Positions 62,608-64,000 of a DNA stretch of 64,000 nt are shown here, piece by piece. The position numbers and the translations under genes are program-made. This DNA comes from CAMDHY01 sp046156265 (GTDB taxonomy: Bacteria > Pseudomonadota > Alphaproteobacteria > Rhizobiales > Segnochrobactraceae): assembly GCF_046156265.1 (NCBI RefSeq), contig NZ_JAWDIR010000048.1:147038-211037 (forward strand), given 5' to 3'. Numbering within the stretch: the first letter of the stretch is position 1; each line of letters begins with the position of its first letter. The notes beneath the pieces were generated by a model that was given only the letters and a program-made list of their open reading frames with translations, was not told the origin of the DNA and made no database searches.

Positions 62608-62866
62608 CGAGGCTCCTCGTCGAGATGCGGGGCGTCGTCCAGACTGCGGGCGGTGTCCCCGTGCGACCCTCCGTCGCCGCCCCCGAGATGGGCCGCCGGT
62701 CGGGCGAGGACAAGGCGCCACCGGCTCGGGGCTCGGGGCCGCAGTGGTGCGGACCGGCTGCAACGCCGACTCCGCCCGGATCGTTCCGTCGGCGGCTCCC
62801 GCATCGCGGGGCTGTACATTCCGGTTCGGCATTGCTATAGCCCGCGCCGGCTGTACGAGCGCCTGT

Positions 62867-62941
62867 TCCCCGGTAGCTCAGTGGTAGAGCAACCGGCTGT
62901 TAACCGGTTGGTCGCTGGTTCGAATCCGGCCCGGGGAGCCA
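62867..62941 (+). tRNA. tRNA-Asn (anticodon GTT)
   Basis: The acceptor TCCCCGG pairs with CCGGGGA at 62931-62937, followed by discriminator G and encoded CCA to 62941. The D arm (GCTC..GAGC), anticodon arm with loop CTGTTAA and T arm (GTTCGAATC) are all present. The anticodon GTT reads AAC/AAT, so it is tRNA-Asn. It marks the boundary with lower-GC DNA and is a plausible integration target. Confidence 0.97.
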
Positions 62942-62990
62942 ACACTTCCAAGCACTTACCGGAAGTCTCGACGAAGCCAAATCAGCGTGA

Positions 62991-63008
62991 TGTACGGTAT
63001 ATGTACGG
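62991..63008. repeat. Short direct repeat downstream of tRNA-Asn
   Basis: TGTACGG occurs at 62991-62997 and 63002-63008, an 11-bp period, separated by TATA. Its place just past a tRNA 3' end suggests a recombinase arm or core site, but this is speculative and no integrase gene is in view. Confidence 0.3.
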
Positions 63009-63122
63009 GTTGCCGCTCGGCTTCCGCGACGTGCGCACATCTCAACTCTAGCGATGACTTGCCCTCCCCACGCTCTGCGGTAGCATAACGGGTGCCGCGA
63101 TGGCGTTGGTTGAGGGAATGCC

Positions 63123-63341
63123 ATGGATGAGAGGGTGGATGACCCGCGGGTGGTGCGCGTTGCAGAGGCCATGGTTCGCGCCAGGCACGGAGCGCACAAC
63201 GCGAAAGTGATCATGCCAAAGGAGGAAGCACCGCCGCGGCACGGGGTGATCTATCAAAAGCACCCACCCCACCCTGAGTGGCGCGTTGCGCTGACGGAGG
63301 CCCGTGTTTTCGTTGCCGCGCTGGACGCCGCCCAAGGCTGA
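63123..63341 (+). CDS. Small hypothetical protein downstream of tRNA-Asn
   Basis: A 72-residue product starts at ATG 63123 (MDERVDDPRVVRVAEAMVRARHGAHNAKVI) with GAGGG a few bases upstream. It is hydrophilic, with no signal peptide or membrane segment. The composition is lower in GC than the main chromosome genes but higher than the window end. No family is recognised. It could be a small island or phage-related gene. Confidence rests on the ribosome binding site and length only. Confidence 0.45.
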   Translation: MDERVDDPRVVRVAEAMVRARHGAHNAKVIMPKEEAPPRHGVIYQKHPPHPEWRVALTEARVFVAALDAAQG

Positions 63342-63826
63342 CCGATCAAAATCCAGCCATCCACATTGCGAAACGGCGCCGGCCGGCGTCCCTACTCCCG
63401 GCCGGCCGAAACGCGCGCCACGGGTCTCCTGTGAGTCTGGACAGGGGCGGCGGCGGCATCTGGAACGCTTCGTCCCGTTTGTCTGCGATGCGGAGCGCAC
63501 CGCATCCCGTCATATTGCGCCCAGGCCTGCCCGGGCCGGAGGCGGGCGCGCCGGTCTCGCCTCCCCCCTGAGACTGGGGCGCCCGCCTTTCTGCTCCGGC
63601 GTCTGCAGACAAAAGCGCTTGATAGGTTGACACAAACAGGCACACTTGCCCTCAAGCGGCAAATGGCTTTGGGTTGCCCATTCAAGATGCTCAAGTCCTT
63701 CGTTTGGCTGACCTAGGAGAAAATCTGATTTACCTTGGTGCTCACAGCCACTGGGGATTCTACAGATATAGCTGAGTCTATGCAAGATTTTGGCAGCTTC
63801 CATGTTTGAATAGACGGGGAAGAAAG
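63342..63826. other. Gene-poor, AT-enriched gap at the island edge, 485 bp
   Basis: No convincing coding frame is seen. GC drops through this stretch. A TTGACA at 63627-63632 could be a promoter element for the membrane protein gene downstream, but no good -10 lies at the right distance. Confidence 0.45.
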
Positions 63827-64000
63827 ATGATATATTTTCTTGCAGTCATCCCATTGCTACTTATATTGCTTGTTGTATGTCTTCTTGCAGATTTCTTGAT
63901 TTGGTTGATTGCAGGAGCCGTGACGATTTTTGTTTTGTTTATAGTTTGGCTGGCGATCGGAACAGAGGGGTTTGTATTCCTCATTTCGTTGGTTGTGAGA
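63827..64000 (+). CDS. Membrane protein, cut by the window end, AT-rich
   Basis: From ATG 63827 with GGGGAAGAAAG upstream, 58 codons stay open to the window edge. The product (MIYFLAVIPLLLILLVVCLLADFLIWLIAG, then further hydrophobic residues) has at least two membrane segments. GC in this stretch is below 40 percent, against about 70 percent elsewhere, so it is very probably acquired DNA. No family can be named from this fragment. Confidence 0.65.
   Translation, partial: MIYFLAVIPLLLILLVVCLLADFLIWLIAGAVTIFVLFIVWLAIGTEGFVFLISLVVR

Noticed and set aside
62900..63214. Minus-strand frame ending in a PGPDSNQRPTG-like tail over tRNA-Asn
   Set aside because: This is a known artefact of translating tRNA genes on the wrong strand.
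63778..63984. Minus-strand 68-codon frame at the window end
   Set aside because: It is antisense to a plus-strand membrane protein with a good ribosome binding site and hydrophobic pattern; the minus-strand product has no features.

Overview
The window is about 70 percent GC, densely coding, and has the gene content of an alphaproteobacterium of the order Hyphomicrobiales (Rhizobiales). Indicators are a CckA hybrid kinase, MetX/MetW, PmtA phosphatidylethanolamine methyltransferase, a DksA without the usual zinc cysteines, HslVU, a DUF2125 gene near tyrC/hisC/chorismate mutase, and an alphaproteobacterial RpoH-type dnaK promoter. The genus cannot be fixed from sequence alone. No rRNA, insertion sequence, CRISPR array or replication origin is visible.

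Region 1 (1-5.6 kb) holds a truncated DMT permease, an ArsR/SRPBCC divergent pair sharing an AT-rich palindromic operator, a DUF4142 protein, and a DNA-repair pair: a DUF4130-UdgX fusion and its radical SAM partner. Region 2 (5.9-19 kb) is dominated by three different molybdenum hydroxylase systems. These are a two-subunit isoquinoline-oxidoreductase-type enzyme with a Tat signal, a Tat-exported molybdopterin subunit with a 2Fe-2S subunit and a triheme cytochrome c, and an orphan form-II CoxL-like protein with a TetR regulator. A chemoreceptor lies between the first two. Region 3 (19-25 kb) carries a TolA-C-like protein, AmpG, RluC, an AlkA-type glycosylase, an esterase and an HNH protein.

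Region 4 (25-34 kb) is protein quality control: two tandem paralogous secreted proteins, an overlapping hslV-membrane protein-GNAT-hslU operon, pmtA, and dnaK-dnaJ behind a heat-shock promoter. Region 5 (34-43 kb) is amino-acid metabolism: chorismate mutase, hisC and tyrC with a translationally coupled sulfotransferase, then metX-metW, a methyltransferase and a YcaQ-type glycosylase. Region 6 (43-54 kb) holds cell-cycle and stress regulators (cckA, dksA), fliO, a diheme peroxidase, and a cluster of three more sulfotransferase-like genes around a MoxR ATPase and a SixA-type phosphatase.

Region 7 (53.6-62.6 kb) has meaB, a PIN-domain toxin-antitoxin pair with a perfect palindromic operator, gatCA, a UPF0173 hydrolase, ruvX, and cobalamin genes (cobD, cobQ, cobU); meaB and the cob genes both concern B12. 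It ends in REP-like repeats. Region 8 (62.87-64 kb) starts with tRNA-Asn(GTT). Downstream GC falls sharply, to below 40 percent by the window end, which suggests the edge of an integrated island.
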